The notes below the pieces were generated by a model. That model did not search any database, was not told the origin of the DNA, and saw only the letters and a list, made by a program, of their open reading frames with translations. Source: Symbiopectobacterium purcellii (lineage in GTDB: Bacteria > Pseudomonadota > Gammaproteobacteria > Enterobacterales > Enterobacteriaceae). From it: a stretch of DNA of 64,000 nt. Shown one piece after another: positions 19,801 to 29,514 of the stretch. How positions within the stretch are numbered: the first letter of the stretch is position 1; each line of letters starts with the position of its first letter. The stretch is from contig NZ_CP081864.1 in NCBI RefSeq assembly GCF_019797845.1, positions 62,001 to 126,000 on the forward strand. The letters are read 5' to 3'. Both the position numbers and the translations under genes were made by a program.

Positions 19801-20298
19801 TGACGTTACCGGGGTAGCGTTTATCCAACGCTTCCAGTTGCTGAATTGCCACAGGCTCCTGTCCCGGCAGGCGCGCGACCAGACGCCAGTATTCAACGGC
19901 CAGATCGAGCGTCGGCGGCTCGCCGTGGAACAGTTCATCGTAGGCTTTCTTCGCCTCTTCATAACGCCCGGCGGTGGCTTGTAACCGCGCCTGTTCCAAC
20001 TTCTGACGCGTGTCCTGTTGGGTGAGGGCCAGCATCATCGCGGACTGTCGGTACTGCTCGGAATCTGGCGCAACGCTGTGCAGCTTTTCCAGATGCTGCC
20101 GTGCCTGCGCCTGATCGCCCTGACGCAGCGCCAATCGCAGCTGCGCGGCGATCACGTCCGGGCTATCGGGGTCAATCAGCGTCAGTCGTGCCAGGGATTG
20201 CCGCACCAGATCGTCACGGTATCGGCCCCCGCCGTGAGCGGCATCATCGTCAGGCCTAATGAAAATAATCCAGCGCCGATTATGGTGAAGTTGCGCAT
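16868..20298 (-). pseudogene. bcsC: Cellulose synthase outer-membrane/TPR subunit BcsC, frameshifted after its signal peptide
   Basis: BcsC links periplasmic TPR repeats to an outer-membrane beta-barrel that exports cellulose. The barrel (from about residue 815, with QDINVTLGHDYWRSSG onward) and roughly 20 TPR-like repeats are in one long open frame. The expected signal peptide (MRNFTIIGAGLFSLGLTMMP..TAGAD) is encoded at 20298-20221 in another frame, starting inside the bcsZ 3' end as in E. coli. The frames meet at a G5 tract (CCCCC on the plus strand, 20226-20230). One extra base would give AGGRYRDDLVRQSL and restore the gene; loss of a slightly longer segment (3n+1 bases) is possible, since E. 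coli BcsC has about 11 more residues here. The open frame upstream offers no alternative signal peptide, so export should fail. Confidence 0.8.
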
Positions 20299-21407
20299 CG
20301 CTTATCCCAGGAAGGTAAAAGTTCACCCTGTTGATTGAATCGGTAACGCTGTTCATCCCATCCCTGACCAAACAGCGTCAAAGAAGCAGAAAAATAGGCG
20401 TTGTTGTCCGGTGGTGCGTCGTGCAAGCGTTGGCGCTGCATATCGCGTGCCGTCGGATTGGCGGCCAACAGCGGCAGCAGCGCGGCGGAGAACCCCACCG
20501 AGCCTGTGCCTTGCGCTTTCCCGGTTGCAGTATTGACCTGCTCGGGCGGCGTGCCCGATTGCGCTGTCAGGACCGCCATCGGCTGAAAATGGGCGACCAG
20601 CGCGGCATGCTCTTCGCTCTCTGATGCCAACATGGCTGCCCACAGGTAGACGCGAATGGCATCATAACTGCCGATATTGGGTTTGGTTTCATCCGCTTGC
20701 CAACCCAGCTGCTGGTTCCAAACCACCCAATCGGGTGAAAAACCGTGGGGGGCACTCTCTTTTAGCAGCCTCAGGTTCACCGCCCGCATCGCTTTCCACG
20801 GACCGTTTAGCGTAGAGAAACGCGCCAGTAATTGGGGCGGCTGGTAGCTGGGGTTCAGTCGCCACCGGTCGCCGTGCACGAACCCGACTTTACCCGGCAG
20901 CAGCATTACGCCCAGACCGGGAATATCGGCCACTTCTTCGTGGGCGATGCGTTGCAACAGCAGCGTGCCGAGCGTCAGAAAGCGACGGCTTTGCCACAGC
21001 CGCCCGGCTTCCAGCAGGTTGTAGGCAATCCACAAATCGGCATCGGAGGCGGAATTGGGATCTAAGATGCCCCAAGGCGAATTATCGACTTGCGGTATCT
21101 TTTTGCCCCATTGCCAGGCGGGAAGGTGGGCGCTGAGATCGCCGGAGGCCAGATTGTTTTCGGTCCATTGCAGCAGTTTCTCAAACATCGCCCGATCATT
21201 GGCCACCAGCGCGAAAAACAGGCCGTAGCTCTGCCCTTCGGACGTGGTGATCTGACTGGGGGTCGACGGGTCGATAACGCGCCCTTCCGCACTGATGTAA
21301 TCACGTTGGTACTGCTCCCACGCAGGCCAGTGACAGACGCCTGTGGCGGCCACGGCGTGACCGCCCAGCAGCAGCGTCAACAACAGCGCACGCCACAGCA
21401 TACCCAT
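20280..21407 (-). CDS. bcsZ: Periplasmic endo-1,4-beta-glucanase BcsZ (GH8)
   Basis: BcsZ (375 residues; E. coli 368) trims nascent cellulose in the periplasm. A signal peptide covers about residues 1-20. The GH8 catalytic pair is present: Glu57 in TTSEGQSYG and the Asp of SYDAIRVY near residue 245. The family motif NSASDADLWIAYNLLEAGRLW is also intact. It starts 3 bp after bcsB ends and its 3' end overlaps the bcsC signal peptide by 19 bp. Confidence 0.95.
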   Translation of the reverse strand: MGMLWRALLLTLLLGGHAVAATGVCHWPAWEQYQRDYISAEGRVIDPSTPSQITTSEGQSYGLFFALVANDRAMFEKLLQWTENNLASGDLSAHLPAWQWGKKIPQVDNSPWGILDPNSASDADLWIAYNLLEAGRLWQSRRFLTLGTLLLQRIAHEEVADIPGLGVMLLPGKVGFVHGDRWRLNPSYQPPQLLARFSTLNGPWKAMRAVNLRLLKESAPHGFSPDWVVWNQQLGWQADETKPNIGSYDAIRVYLWAAMLASESEEHAALVAHFQPMAVLTAQSGTPPEQVNTATGKAQGTGSVGFSAALLPLLAANPTARDMQRQRLHDAPPDNNAYFSASLTLFGQGWDEQRYRFNQQGELLPSWDKRCATSP

Positions 21408-21410
21408 CGG

Positions 21411-23666
21411 TTAATCCTTCTCGTCAGCCGAGAGGCGACGACGGCTGAGCACTTTCAGGCCGCGCCACAGCAACCAGGCGAAAATGATCGTGACCAGGGT
21501 GGACATGCCGGCCAGCCAGAGCGGGTGCAGCGCCAAGGCGTGCCAGACGCGTTCCCACCATGGCAGATGGCCCACATAGTACATATCCCCCACGCGCAAG
21601 CTGCTAACACCCGACTCGCGGATGACGGCCGCTGAGCCGAAAACGGTGGCGCGTTTGGTGCTGTCGATCAGCGCATTGTTGAGCAGGGTATAGCCCTGCG
21701 GGCTGTCTGCCAGCAACGCGACAATGCTGCGCTGGGAAAAATAGGGGGACTGTGTGCCAATAAGGGTGGCCATGGCGGTTTCGGCGCGAATGTCGGTTCT
21801 GCTGTCCGGTCTGCCATCCGTTTTGGGCGAGCCTTCATCCGGCAGCGCGGTTTGTCGTACCGGCAGCTTGACCCAACTCTTTGTGGTTTCAGTCAGCAGC
21901 CCGACTTTGGCTTCGTCGCGCAGCGATTCAGGCAGTGAACCGATCAACAGAATGTCTTTATCCACCTGACTGAGCTGTGCCGGGTCGTTGGTCAGCTGCA
22001 GCGCTAACGCCGGATAGCCGGTTTGCGCACCGATGTTACCGACGGCATTAAGCAGCGCGCTGACTTGTTCCGCATGGGGGGCTTTATCAATCAGCGTCAC
22101 GGTTTGTGATAAGTCGGCCAACCGACTGAAGGGGAAACCGGCATTGGCGAAGGCGCGCAGGTCCGGCATCGCCATAAAATGGCGGTAACCGGAGAAGTTG
22201 ATGGTGGAGTTGCCGTCGATAACTGCATGGTTCTCGATGGGGGCGATAGTTTCGCAGCGATCCGACGAGATATTGCTGGTGGTGACGGTGGCATAATCAA
22301 AGTCAAAACGCAGTTCGTTGACGGTGCCCAGTTTCAGCGCCGGAATGGACAGGTTTTTATCCGAATCCAGCAGCCCTTGGGTAATCGGCAGCCGCAGTAC
22401 CAGCGCATTTTTCTCGCGCTCGGGGACCAGATTAAAGGCCTGAACAAACTGGTTGTTCAGATTGACGGCCAGACGCGATCCATCCAGCGTGCGCGGCGCG
22501 GTATAGCGATATTTCAGGTGCATATCGATACCTTTACTGCGGATCAGGAACAGGTCTGGCGGCAAATTCAGCGTCATCATCAGCGGGTCGGGATCGATAC
22601 CGCTGCTCTGCAATTGCTCTGGGTACTGTTGCAATTCGGCAAAGGTCATCGGGCGATCGGTACGGATCCAGTTCGGGGCATCGTAGGGTTGGCGCGGTGC
22701 CAGTTGCTCAACGCGATCGACGCTGACATTTTGCCCACGGAACAGGATGTTACCTTGTGCGATCCCTTTAACGGCGGTGATCAGGTCGTTGTCATCGCGG
22801 CCCTGCACCAGCAACAGCTTAACGTAAGGGTTCTGCGGATGGCTGATGACCTCCACCGTCGGGCCATCGACCGGCGGGTAGTCGCGCAGGAAATCCGGGC
22901 GCTGCGCATTGGTGGCGAACACCACCGCGTGGCTGTCGGGCAGTTGGTTGAACAGCGCCGGGAAGGACTGACCGCGCCACTGTGCGCGGGCACCGAACCA
23001 AGACGCGAGGATCGCAGCAGCCTGCTGCTGTCCCAGATCGGGTTGCTGATTAAACACCATCGGCAGCGTAAGCGGCCGGTTGTCGCGGGCATCAAAGAAC
23101 GGGATCGGGAATGATGACAGATCGTTTTTCAGCGGCAGTTTTTGCATCTGCAAATTGAGCGAGCTGGCCTGGCTGATATTCAGCCACAGGTTACTGCTGG
23201 ATGGGTCTTGGCATATGTTGTTGTAATGCCCGACAAATTCCAGTCGCACGCGGTTAAAGTCGGTGATATAGCGCGGGTCCAGCGGCAGGGTTGTCCGCGT
23301 TGGTTGGCCTACTTGCTCTTTGGTGATGGTAATCACGCCCATCAACACCTCGTTGAGATAAACCTTGAGATGTGACTCGACCGGCGTCAATGCCGGTGAG
23401 GGGGTAAACTCCAACTGTAGCGCCGCTTGCGTCACCACTTCATCGTGACGCACGCCAAACTGGATATAGCCGACAGGGGACGTTCCCCGCAATGCGACGC
23501 TGCCCGGCGCAGGTGCCAGTTGCTTAAACGGCAACTGCTGGTTGGCTACGGGGGCGGCCGCAGCATTGTTGGTCTGCGTGAGCGACAGGGCTGTGGTTTC
23601 AGCCTGAGATAACGGCACCATGCCCAGAGCCAGAGCGGTAAACCAGGTTATTTTTTTTGTCATCAT
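21411..23666 (-). CDS. bcsB: Cellulose synthase periplasmic subunit BcsB
   Basis: BcsB (751 residues with the start chosen at 23666; E. coli 779) guides the glucan through the periplasm and anchors to BcsA by a C-terminal helix. A signal peptide ends near SQA|ETT (residue 22). The C-terminal transmembrane helix (about residues 715-740, LAGMSTLVTIIFAWLLWRGL) is followed by a basic tail. A longer frame upstream is rejected because it runs back into bcsA and lacks a signal peptide. A polar insert rich in Asp, Ser and Arg near residue 635 is lineage-specific. The gene itself is intact. Confidence 0.93.
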   Translation of the reverse strand: MMTKKITWFTALALGMVPLSQAETTALSLTQTNNAAAAPVANQQLPFKQLAPAPGSVALRGTSPVGYIQFGVRHDEVVTQAALQLEFTPSPALTPVESHLKVYLNEVLMGVITITKEQVGQPTRTTLPLDPRYITDFNRVRLEFVGHYNNICQDPSSSNLWLNISQASSLNLQMQKLPLKNDLSSFPIPFFDARDNRPLTLPMVFNQQPDLGQQQAAAILASWFGARAQWRGQSFPALFNQLPDSHAVVFATNAQRPDFLRDYPPVDGPTVEVISHPQNPYVKLLLVQGRDDNDLITAVKGIAQGNILFRGQNVSVDRVEQLAPRQPYDAPNWIRTDRPMTFAELQQYPEQLQSSGIDPDPLMMTLNLPPDLFLIRSKGIDMHLKYRYTAPRTLDGSRLAVNLNNQFVQAFNLVPEREKNALVLRLPITQGLLDSDKNLSIPALKLGTVNELRFDFDYATVTTSNISSDRCETIAPIENHAVIDGNSTINFSGYRHFMAMPDLRAFANAGFPFSRLADLSQTVTLIDKAPHAEQVSALLNAVGNIGAQTGYPALALQLTNDPAQLSQVDKDILLIGSLPESLRDEAKVGLLTETTKSWVKLPVRQTALPDEGSPKTDGRPDSRTDIRAETAMATLIGTQSPYFSQRSIVALLADSPQGYTLLNNALIDSTKRATVFGSAAVIRESGVSSLRVGDMYYVGHLPWWERVWHALALHPLWLAGMSTLVTIIFAWLLWRGLKVLSRRRLSADEKD

Positions 23667-23718
23667 GTCATCATCACGGTTAAGGGCCGTGCTGGCCGTT
23701 GTATTTAGCTGCGTCTTT

Positions 23719-26313
23719 TTACGCCTGTTCCGTTGGTACAAATGCCGGGGGTGGCCCGACATAGCGCGGGATAAAGGAGACACACCAGGCGATGGCAGAG
23801 GTAAAGGCGACGAACACGCCGCGAATCAGCGGCGGAGCGTAATCCGCCATGCGCAAATAGCCCCTGAACCCTAATGCCAATACGTCCCCCAGGCTTTCCA
23901 TCGGCTTGTCTTCCGGAAAACTGTCCTGCCACAGCGCCCAGGTGTCGGCGCGTGCAAAGGTACACTGAATAAAATCGATGTGCTGCTGTGTCGAAAGGTT
24001 GACCATCTTCAGGCCAATCTTGTTGCCAAAAGCGCGAGTGACCTCAAACGGGAAGGCATACTCTTGCGGGCCGCGATTCAGCAGCAGCGATCCTTTGTCA
24101 CCCTCTTTTAACCGCCCATCGGCATGCATTTCGATGCCGACGCCACCGTCTGAATAGTCGCGTAGCGTGCAGGCGTAATGGAATCCGTCTGCGCGCAGAA
24201 TGGCGGCCGGGAGGGCGATTTCCACACGGTGCGACTGGCGCACCTGCTTGGCCTCTACGGAAACCGCGACGGCACCGCCGAGGATCGTCATGTTATAGGC
24301 CACCCATACCAGACTGATGATCACCGTCATCACTTCTTCTGGCGGGCCATACACCATGCGCCAGGCACCGAAGGCTAAACCAAACAGATTGAGCACCACC
24401 AGAAACAGGTATGGGCGAGTGATTATCCAGTCGACGTGTACATCCTCGACCAGTCCGCCTTTGGCAGTAACGTTAAACTTGCCTTTGTGCGGGTTGAACA
24501 GCGCTACTGTGGTAGGCCACGCGATATACCACGCCAGCACGGTTTCATACACTTCACTCCAGAACGAGTGGCGATAGCGTCCCTGAATACGTGAGTTGGT
24601 CAGGCTGGAATGGATCATGTGCGGCAGCACGTACAGCGCGATGGCGAGTGCCGGTGCATAGATGATGTAAGCGTGCAGCAGCAGAAAGGCCAACGGGGCG
24701 GTCAGAAAAATCAGACGCGGAATGCCGGACAGAAAGTGCAGCATCGCGTTGGCATAACAGAGACGCTGCCCGAGTTTCAGCCCTTTGCCGAACAGCGGAT
24801 TGTCCAGACGGAAAATCTGTACCATGCCGCGCGCCCAGCGGATACGCTGGCCAATGTGCGCCGACAGGCTTTCGGTGGCAAGCCCGGCGGCCTGCGGGAT
24901 ACGGATATAGGCCGAGGTGTGGCCGCGCCGGTGTAAACGCAGTGAGGTGTGTGCATCTTCAGTCACGGTTTCCACGGCGATGCCGCCCACTTCATCCAGC
25001 GCGGTGCGGCGCAGAATGGCACACGAGCCGCAGAAAAAGGTGGCATCCCACATGTCGTTGCCGTCCTGCACCAGCCCGTAGAACAACGTGCCTTCATTCG
25101 GCGTGCGGCGGAAGCGGCCCAGATTGCGTTAGAACGGATCCGGTGAGAAGAAGTGGTGCGGCGTTTGCAGCATGCCCAGCTTGCGGTCTCTGAGGAACCA
25201 GCCCATGGTGAGTTGCAGGAATGAGCGCGTCGGTACGTGGTCACAGTCAAAGATCGCGACAAACTCGCCGTGCGCCTGCTTCAGTGCATGGTTGATATTG
25301 CCCGCTTTGGCGTGTTCATGCGTCGGGCGTGCGATGTAATGTATGCCGACGCTGTCGGCAAACGCCTTAAACGCTTTACGATTGCCATCGTCGAGCAGGT
25401 AGATATTGATTTTATCTTTCGGCCAGTCGATCCCCAATGCCGCGTAAAGTGTGGGTTTGACTACGCTCATCGGTTCATTGTAGGTCGGCACCATAATGTC
25501 GATGGTGGGCCATTCCCGGCTGTCTTCAGGCAGTGCCGTTGGCTGACGGTTGAGTGGCCAAAGGGTTTGGAAGAAGCCGAGCACCAATACTATCCAGGCG
25601 TAGGTTTCTGCCAGCAGCAACAGCAAACCACAGATCAGACTGAGTGGATCGTCCCAGTTGAGGGTAGAGGTATAACGCCACCACAGGTAGCGGCTGGAGA
25701 CGGTTAGCGACAGCACGATCATCATCAGTGTCGGCAGCCGTCCCGGCACCCGACGCACCAACATGGCAATGCCCCACAGCAGCAGCATAAACACAAACTG
25801 CGCCAGCAGATCGAGTGGTTGGGTAATACACAATATCGCCAGCGCCGTAGTAGCAAGGGCGAGAAGAATCAGCAACAGCGTTTCCAGCGACGAGATGGGC
25901 GGTTTCTTCGTCTCCACAGACGTATCTTGGGTACCCAAGCGCTGCGGCAGTTGCTGCATCATATTGAGATAGCGCTGACGCCAGCGCGGCAGTGCCGAAA
26001 ACCGGTTACGCCGGGCAGCGGGGATTTGCCCGTTACGCACCACTAACAGCCATAGCCCCTGTGCCAAATAACGCAAAGGATCGGCGGGACGAGGGCGATG
26101 CGGTGAAATATGGGGAAACCAGAAGGCACGTTGGCTACGAATCCGCTGCCAACTGGGTGACTCAAGACGCAAAAACGTCCAGGCCAGCACCGATAACAGC
26201 GTGCCCATGCCCGCCGTGAACAGCGTGGCCCCCTGTTTGAGATAGTCACGGTAGCGTTGGCGTATCGCCGAATAGGCTGGGGGCACCAGCAGCAGATTGA
26301 GCACAGTGCTCAT
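23719..26313 (-). pseudogene. bcsA: Cellulose synthase catalytic subunit BcsA with premature TAA at codon 395
   Basis: BcsA is the membrane GT2 glucosyltransferase with a C-terminal c-di-GMP-binding PilZ domain. The start (26313, GGAGG upstream) overlaps the bcsQ stop by four bases. Codons 1-394 hold the N-terminal membrane helices and the DDG (IYLLDDGN) and DxD (FDCDHVPTR) motifs, ending HHFFSPDPF. TAA at 25129-25131 follows where E. coli has Glu (FERNLGRF). The same frame then continues RNLGRFRRTPNEG and runs intact through TEDAHTS, QRIRWARG, the PilZ motifs RQSHR and DYSDGG, to a stop at 23719. One G-to-T change explains the break. The stop separates DxD from TED and QxxRW, so neither fragment can be catalytic. 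Confidence 0.88.
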
Positions 26314-27050
26314 GGCGCCTCCGCTGTCAGGTTGATCAGGCACCAGCTGGCTAATGTCAGCATCTCTTCGGCGGCGAGGCTTTGTGGGCTGTGCTCTCCG
26401 GTGGCCAGTTTGCTGGCGAGGGCTTCGGCGACCGCTTCATCGCGGTGGATGACCAATGGCAGCAGGTTAGGCAGGGTGTGCAGCCACAGGTGATGCAGAT
26501 CTTGCTGTAATGTGCTGATAGTGGCGAATTGGTTCACTAAAAAATGGCAGTCAGCGGGCAGCGGTTGCTGGTGCAAACGGATATGACAATTGGCGTCCGG
26601 CACAATAACGGTAAACACGCGGTCTGCCTGCGCCAATGCTTGCTGAACCGCCAGCGTGGCAGGCCCGGCGGGCAGATCGAGCAACACCCATCGGTAGCGG
26701 CCAAGCCCGGCGAGATGGCGCAGATTATCACGCCAAAAAGAAGGCACGTGTTGCAGGCGTAGGGCCAGTGTTTCATGCTCTTCTGAGGCGAGGGTGCCAA
26801 AGGGGATAAACGCCAGTTTGGGCAGATACTGCATGGCACCCCGGTGCCAAGCGTCGCCGTCCAACTCGGCACGTGCCCAGCCACGCGAGCTAGACGCTGG
26901 CATATTGAAATGAAAGCGCAGCAGGTTGTCCGGTGAGAAATCGATAGCCAGCACCGGTTCGCCAAGCTGCTCCAGCGCCCAGGCCAAGCCTGCCGTCAAC
27001 GACGTTGTGCCAACGCCGCCACGAATCCCCTGCATTGCAATCACCGGCAT
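26310..27050 (-). CDS. bcsQ: Cellulose biosynthesis protein BcsQ (MinD/ParA-like ATPase)
   Basis: BcsQ (246 residues; E. coli 250) is a SIMIBI-class ATPase that works with BcsR and BcsE to assemble and localise the cellulose synthase. The deviant Walker A is RGGVGTTSLTAGLAW (residues 8-22), followed by VLAIDFSPDNLLRFHF. ANCHIRLHQQPLP and HRDEAVAEALASK match the E. coli protein. The start follows an AAGGA stretch six bases after the bcsR stop; the end overlaps bcsA. Intact. Confidence 0.93.
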   Translation of the reverse strand: MPVIAMQGIRGGVGTTSLTAGLAWALEQLGEPVLAIDFSPDNLLRFHFNMPASSSRGWARAELDGDAWHRGAMQYLPKLAFIPFGTLASEEHETLALRLQHVPSFWRDNLRHLAGLGRYRWVLLDLPAGPATLAVQQALAQADRVFTVIVPDANCHIRLHQQPLPADCHFLVNQFATISTLQQDLHHLWLHTLPNLLPLVIHRDEAVAEALASKLATGEHSPQSLAAEEMLTLASWCLINLTAEAP

Positions 27051-27055
27051 GCCTT

Positions 27056-27271
27056 TTATCCTTGTGGTTCAGTGTGCTGTGATTCAAGGGCGGGATAATG
27101 TGTCAATTCGGCCAGCAATGGCCAACGCGCCATCATCTGTGTCAGACGCGCCTGATGCGTAATATCGATATAAGCAATGGGAGGCAAGGCAAACGCGCGG
27201 CGCAACACATTCAAGTCATCATGATGGTCTGCGAGAGTGATAGCATTTTTGTGAGTAGCGTTATTTTCCAC
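27056..27271 (-). CDS. bcsR: Cellulose biosynthesis protein BcsR
   Basis: This 71-residue protein is the small BcsQ partner that opens the bcsRQABZC arm. It has the family core NVLRRAFALPPIAYIDIT...RWPLLAEL. The start is a GTG at 27271 preceded by AGGGA. E. coli BcsR is 62 residues; the extra residues are a polar C-terminal tail (ESQHTEPQG). Confidence 0.88.
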   Translation of the reverse strand: MENNATHKNAITLADHHDDLNVLRRAFALPPIAYIDITHQARLTQMMARWPLLAELTHYPALESQHTEPQG

Positions 27272-27305
27272 GGTTCCCTATGCCTCTCAATGATGCTTAT
27301 TCAAA

Positions 27306-27436
27306 TAATATACCCGTCATACTTCACATTGCAGATGCATCGGCTGCGTTCGTTCACCCGAATGACTTCGCTGAGTAAGCTTATCGGTGCTTCTTCACTT
27401 GCCGCTTTCCTGCAACCCAATTATTTAGGGTAAAAA
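27306..27436. repeat. MITE-like palindromic repeat (Dickeya/Pectobacterium/Serratia type), about 130 bp
   Basis: The element begins AATATACCCGTCATACTTCA and ends CAACCCAATTATTTAGGGTA; the two ends are imperfect inverted repeats (TATACCC...TTGCA against TGCAA...AGGGTA). The interior GCATCGGCTGCGTTCGTTCACCCGAATGACTT is the familiar core of this family. It encodes nothing. It lies directly upstream of bcsR and so may supply or disturb its leader. A fragment of the same element is at 24-52. Confidence 0.75.
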
Positions 27437-27620
27437 TAGCGTGCTGACAAATACATTCCCGCGCCCTCTCATCGCTGATATTCAGCAGAGAGAACACAGT
27501 GCTATACCCTTGTCATTAGTCGAAATATTACCTATTAAGTAATAGAACACTTTTTCAAATTTGGTAAAAATTTTGCGAGTAATCGTGAAAAAATGTTTTC
27601 CTATTATAGCGGTGCAATTT

Positions 27621-27649
27621 TTGTTATTTGTGAATAGCGTAACTATACT
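27621..27649 (+). promoter_or_regulatory. Sigma70-type promoter for bcsEFG
   Basis: TTGTTA at 27621-27626 and TATACT at 27644-27649 are separated by 17 bases, close to consensus. Transcription would start near 27656, giving a leader of about 100 bases before bcsE. Confidence 0.6.
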
Positions 27650-27759
27650 CGGTACTTGCCAAGAACGGTTCAACAAGGGACTGTGCGTAGTGCTGTTCTA
27701 CGTGGTTCGGCCTGCGTGCAACGTGTTATTCCATCTCTTTAACGATAAAGACAACGCCC

Positions 27760-29328
27760 ATGGTGCCACGCTTTTTATTAGGGCTTCGGGAACTCCAGGA
27801 TGAATTAACCACCATGCAGGTTCCTGGACTGTACTGGATTAACTGTGACAGATCTGTGGATGCCGAATTACTTTGTCGGCAATGCATCGGTGCGCAATCA
27901 GAACAGGCGCGCGTGACCCTTATTCGCAGCGGTGCCGCTGATGACACTCCTTTTACCCCATTATTACCCACTGCGCTGGCTCAGTTCTCTCGTTACCGTT
28001 TAGCGGAGAGTAAGGCGGCATTGATGGCCTTGACCAACGATGTCACCCGCGCGACCGCGCCGCGTCAGCGCCTGTTTGTGTTGCTGCTGCCTGCGACGCA
28101 GTGGAAGGATTTTTCTGCCGAGCAGCTTCAGCGCTGGATTGTCCGCGTGGGAGCCTGGTTGGCGCAGCGGCAGTGTGCGTTGGTGGTGGTGGCCCACGGC
28201 AGCGGCGTGGGGCGATTACGCGGGATATTGACCACGCAGCACCGCACCCTATATGGACTGGCGCACCTGCAATGGCAGCAGGATCGCGCCCAATATCTGA
28301 TTGCCTGGTGGAGTGAGGGCGGCGGTATTAACGCCAATCTGGCGGTGCTGATGACGCCGCAAACGCAGGGATGGCAACTGCTACGCGATGAGGACGACGA
28401 TCCTGCGTCTATCACGCCGTTGCTAAACGACGAAAACCAGTTTTATGCGGAACGCAGCGTGCTGGAAGGCGCGCCTGCATTATCCGACCATTGGCAACTG
28501 CTGGACAGTAACGCCGAACTGGCGCAGCACGCCCAACTGACACACTCCGCGACGCTGATTTTTGCGCTGCAACAAACGCAAGACGTGGATATGCTGGCCC
28601 GCTGGGTGCACAGCTTGCGCCGTCAACGCGGTAACGCCTTGAAAATCATGATTCGCGAGATGCGACCTTGCTTGCGATCCAGCGATGAGCGGCTGCTGCT
28701 CGCCTGCGGTGCGAATATTGTCGTCGCCCATTCTGAGCCGTTATCCCGTTTTCTGGCGCGGTTGGAAAGTGTTCAGGGACAACGCTTTGGACGCCATGTG
28801 CCTGCCGATGTGGAGACGTTGCTGACCACGATGCGGCCTTTGCAATTCAAAGGCTATCTGCCGCAGGCGGCGTTCAGTAACGCTGTGCGCATGTTGATAG
28901 AGCACTCCCTGATGCCGGAAGGGGGAAAGGGCATTCTGGTGGCGCTGCGGCCGGTGCCGGGATTAGCCGCAGAACAGGCGCTGACGCTGTGCCAACTGCG
29001 TCGTTTTGGCGATGTGGTGACGGTGGCGCAGCAACGCCTGTTTATTTATCTTTCGACCTGCCGTCCCAATGAACTGGAGACAGCGCTGAAATCCATTTTC
29101 CGTCTGCCCGTCAACGAAATTTTCAGCAATCGGCTGGTGTGGTCGCAGGATGTCCAGATGCTTATCGAAGTGAAATCCTTGTCGGAAGGGCGTGAGGAGA
29201 GCGTGGTCTCCAGCACCGTCCAGTCCGTGGTGCTGCCACGCGAGGAGCGCCCGGCATCAGTGCCGATTCGTCGTGAGCCCACTGGGCTGGCGCTGTTTGA
29301 CGCATCTTCGGAGGGGAATACACCATGA
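27760..29328 (+). CDS. bcsE: Cellulose biosynthesis c-di-GMP-binding protein BcsE
   Basis: BcsE (522 residues; E. coli 523) is a cytosolic c-di-GMP receptor that boosts cellulose synthesis and helps recruit the BcsRQ complex. The C-terminal GIL domain carries the RxGD c-di-GMP motif as R415-F-G-D418. The LRRQRGNALKIMIREM and LLLACGANIVV segments match E. coli. The start agrees with the E. coli N-terminus although the ribosome-binding site is weak. It overlaps bcsF by four bases. Intact, unlike bcsA and bcsC. Confidence 0.93.
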   Translation: MVPRFLLGLRELQDELTTMQVPGLYWINCDRSVDAELLCRQCIGAQSEQARVTLIRSGAADDTPFTPLLPTALAQFSRYRLAESKAALMALTNDVTRATAPRQRLFVLLLPATQWKDFSAEQLQRWIVRVGAWLAQRQCALVVVAHGSGVGRLRGILTTQHRTLYGLAHLQWQQDRAQYLIAWWSEGGGINANLAVLMTPQTQGWQLLRDEDDDPASITPLLNDENQFYAERSVLEGAPALSDHWQLLDSNAELAQHAQLTHSATLIFALQQTQDVDMLARWVHSLRRQRGNALKIMIREMRPCLRSSDERLLLACGANIVVAHSEPLSRFLARLESVQGQRFGRHVPADVETLLTTMRPLQFKGYLPQAAFSNAVRMLIEHSLMPEGGKGILVALRPVPGLAAEQALTLCQLRRFGDVVTVAQQRLFIYLSTCRPNELETALKSIFRLPVNEIFSNRLVWSQDVQMLIEVKSLSEGREESVVSSTVQSVVLPREERPASVPIRREPTGLALFDASSEGNTP

Positions 29329-29513
29329 TGCTCAGCGATATCCTCCAGATTATTGCACTGAGTGCGCTGGTTTTTTTTCCCCTGGGCTATCTGGTGCAGC
29401 GTTACCTTTCACCACGTTATCAGTACTGGAAAAACCGGCTGTTACGCCCACGCTACCTGAAATCTGACGGGGTGTGGGTTCGTGACGACGCTGAGTCACA
29501 GGCGGATAAATAA
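29325..29513 (+). CDS. bcsF: Cellulose biosynthesis membrane protein BcsF
   Basis: This 62-residue protein has one N-terminal transmembrane helix (IIALSALVFFPLGYLVQRYL, residues 8-27) and a basic cytoplasmic tail with a PRYLK segment. BcsF docks BcsE to the membrane and partners BcsG. It is translationally coupled to bcsE (ATGA overlap) and is followed after one base by bcsG. Confidence 0.92.
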   Translation: MMLSDILQIIALSALVFFPLGYLVQRYLSPRYQYWKNRLLRPRYLKSDGVWVRDDAESQADK

Positions 29514-29514
29514 C

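Larger units (their letters stand above)
27272..27759. promoter_or_regulatory. 488-bp divergent control region of the two bcs arms
   Basis: This region separates bcsR (leftward) from bcsE (rightward). It contains a MITE-like repeat at 27306-27436 and a sigma70-type promoter for bcsE at 27621-27649. The stretch 27435-27600 is AT-rich with runs of A and T that could serve bending or nucleoid-protein binding. I found no clear promoter for the bcsR side, which must lie near or inside the repeat. Confidence 0.6.

Noticed and set aside
20299..20371. N-terminal extension of the BcsC frame upstream into bcsZ
   Set aside because: It encodes no signal peptide and overlaps bcsZ; the real signal peptide is in the neighbouring frame at 20298-20221.
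22179..23114. Plus-strand open frame of 311 codons inside bcsB
   Set aside because: Antisense shadow of bcsB with low-complexity composition and no start signal.
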